A stretch of DNA of 64,000 nt from Cristatella mucedo. Its lineage: Eukaryota > Bryozoa > Phylactolaemata > Cristatellidae. Position numbers and translations under genes: made by a program. The notes beneath the pieces are model-generated. The model saw only the letters and a list, made by a program, of their open reading frames with translations, was not told the DNA's origin and did no database searches. Positions within the stretch are counted from its first letter, which is position 1. Every line of letters begins with the position of its first letter. This document shows, in pieces, positions 63,333-64,000 of this stretch. The DNA lies in NCBI GenBank assembly GCA_009760855.2, contig WPIO01000006.1:2141001-2205000 (forward strand). The letters run 5' to 3'.

Positions 63333-64000
63333 AATAATAATAATAATACACTTGATAAAGCGCCCCCAGAGAACTTAATCTCTTTCTAGGCGCTTTACAT
63401 TTGCTGAAAGTGAAATGCAATTGAATGGTAAGTAAAATCATGCTTGAAAAACAAACACAGTGAATAATATGGTTAGGGGTGACATGCACAGGGTCAGCAT
63501 GCAAATGTGGTTAGTGGCAGCATGCACAGTGTCAGCACGCATAAGCACGTCAAGGACGAATCACAGGGACCCACTTAATGCTGTCCTAAAGAGGTGTGTT
63601 TTTAGGTTCCTTTTAAATGTGGTCAGGTCAGGGGATGTTCTGACTCAGGTCGGGAGGGTGTTCCAGGCTGTGGGAGCATACGAACTAAATGCACGGTCTC
63701 CAAAGGATTTGAGGTTTGTACGAGGTATTTGTAGACTGTTGGATTACGAAAAGCGGGTGGTACGATGCTTGGCCTGATGGGGTTGTATATCTGAGAGATA
63801 GGCTGGAGCCATAGAATGAAGGGACCTAAAAGTGAGCGACAAAACCTTGAAGTCAATCCGTTGCTTGACTGGTAGCCAGTGCAGGTCAGCGGGAAGTGGT
63901 GTAATGTGGCAACTGCGATGCTCACGACAGACAAGCCTAGCTGCAGAGTTTTGCACCAGCTGCAATCGCCTGATCGCACATGCTGGTAGGCTAGTGAGCA
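63333..64000 (-). mobile_element. LINE-A copy running off the window
   Basis: From the tail complement AATAATAATAATAATACACT through 3' UTR and ORF end into the RT C-terminal region (RLVCREHRSCHIT, LHWLPVKQRIDFKVLSLTF on the minus strand at 63744-63965). It continues past 64000. The sequence is very close to the longest copy at 14428. Confidence 0.93.

Overview
The window looks like nuclear DNA of an animal. It is dense in non-LTR retrotransposons with apurinic-type endonuclease and reverse transcriptase domains, in tRNA-derived SINEs and in long microsatellites, and it contains one hAT DNA transposon and one GC-rich block. No intact host gene, rRNA or free-standing tRNA gene could be supported. 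I cannot name the species. The LINE proteins resemble the CR1/L2-like group that is widespread in metazoans. Nothing suggests a prokaryote, an organelle or a virus.

Four repeat families were defined here by comparing copies inside the window. LINE-A is a CR1/L2-like element with an (ATT)n tail and a conserved 3' hairpin. It has about 20 recognisable copies plus older relatives; the longest lies at 14428-17830 on the minus strand. LINE-B is a second LINE whose 3' end carries ATTAC/TGTAA-type pentamers (9.4-10.6, 11.7-12.2, 35.6-35.9, 40.6-41.5 and 43.2-44.7 kb). SINE-A has a tRNA-like head and a tail resembling the LINE-A 3' hairpin. SINE-B has a tRNA-like head and a different body.

Layout: 1-9 kb holds a CCAAT-containing minisatellite, LINE-A fragments, a SINE-B split by a LINE-A, and a 2.4 kb LINE-A. 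9-14.4 kb holds decayed LINE-B and simple repeats. 14.4-17.8 kb is the best LINE-A. 19.5-22.6 kb is a foldback-like inverted repeat built of subrepeats of about 175 bp, interrupted by a LINE-A that is itself interrupted by another LINE-A. 22.9-27.3 kb holds two copies of a ~0.6 kb block and old LINE-A relatives. 28.2-28.5 kb is a SINE-B tandem pair. 33-44.7 kb is a mix of LINE-A and LINE-B, including a LINE-B fragment flanked by a perfect 30-bp direct repeat. 44.7-48.7 kb is a GC/CpG-rich block broken by SINE and LINE pieces, the only candidate host regulatory region. 49-51.5 kb is an internally deleted LINE-A. 52.1-55.4 kb is an old LINE-A relative containing a 2.29 kb hAT element with matching 8-bp target duplications. 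55.5-64 kb holds more LINE-A and SINE-A copies, the last running off the window.

The elements work together only as parasites and targets of each other. LINE-A supplies the reverse transcriptase that SINE-A probably borrows through the shared 3' hairpin, and every LINE and transposase reading frame seen is broken. All family assignments come from reading the sequence; no database search was possible.
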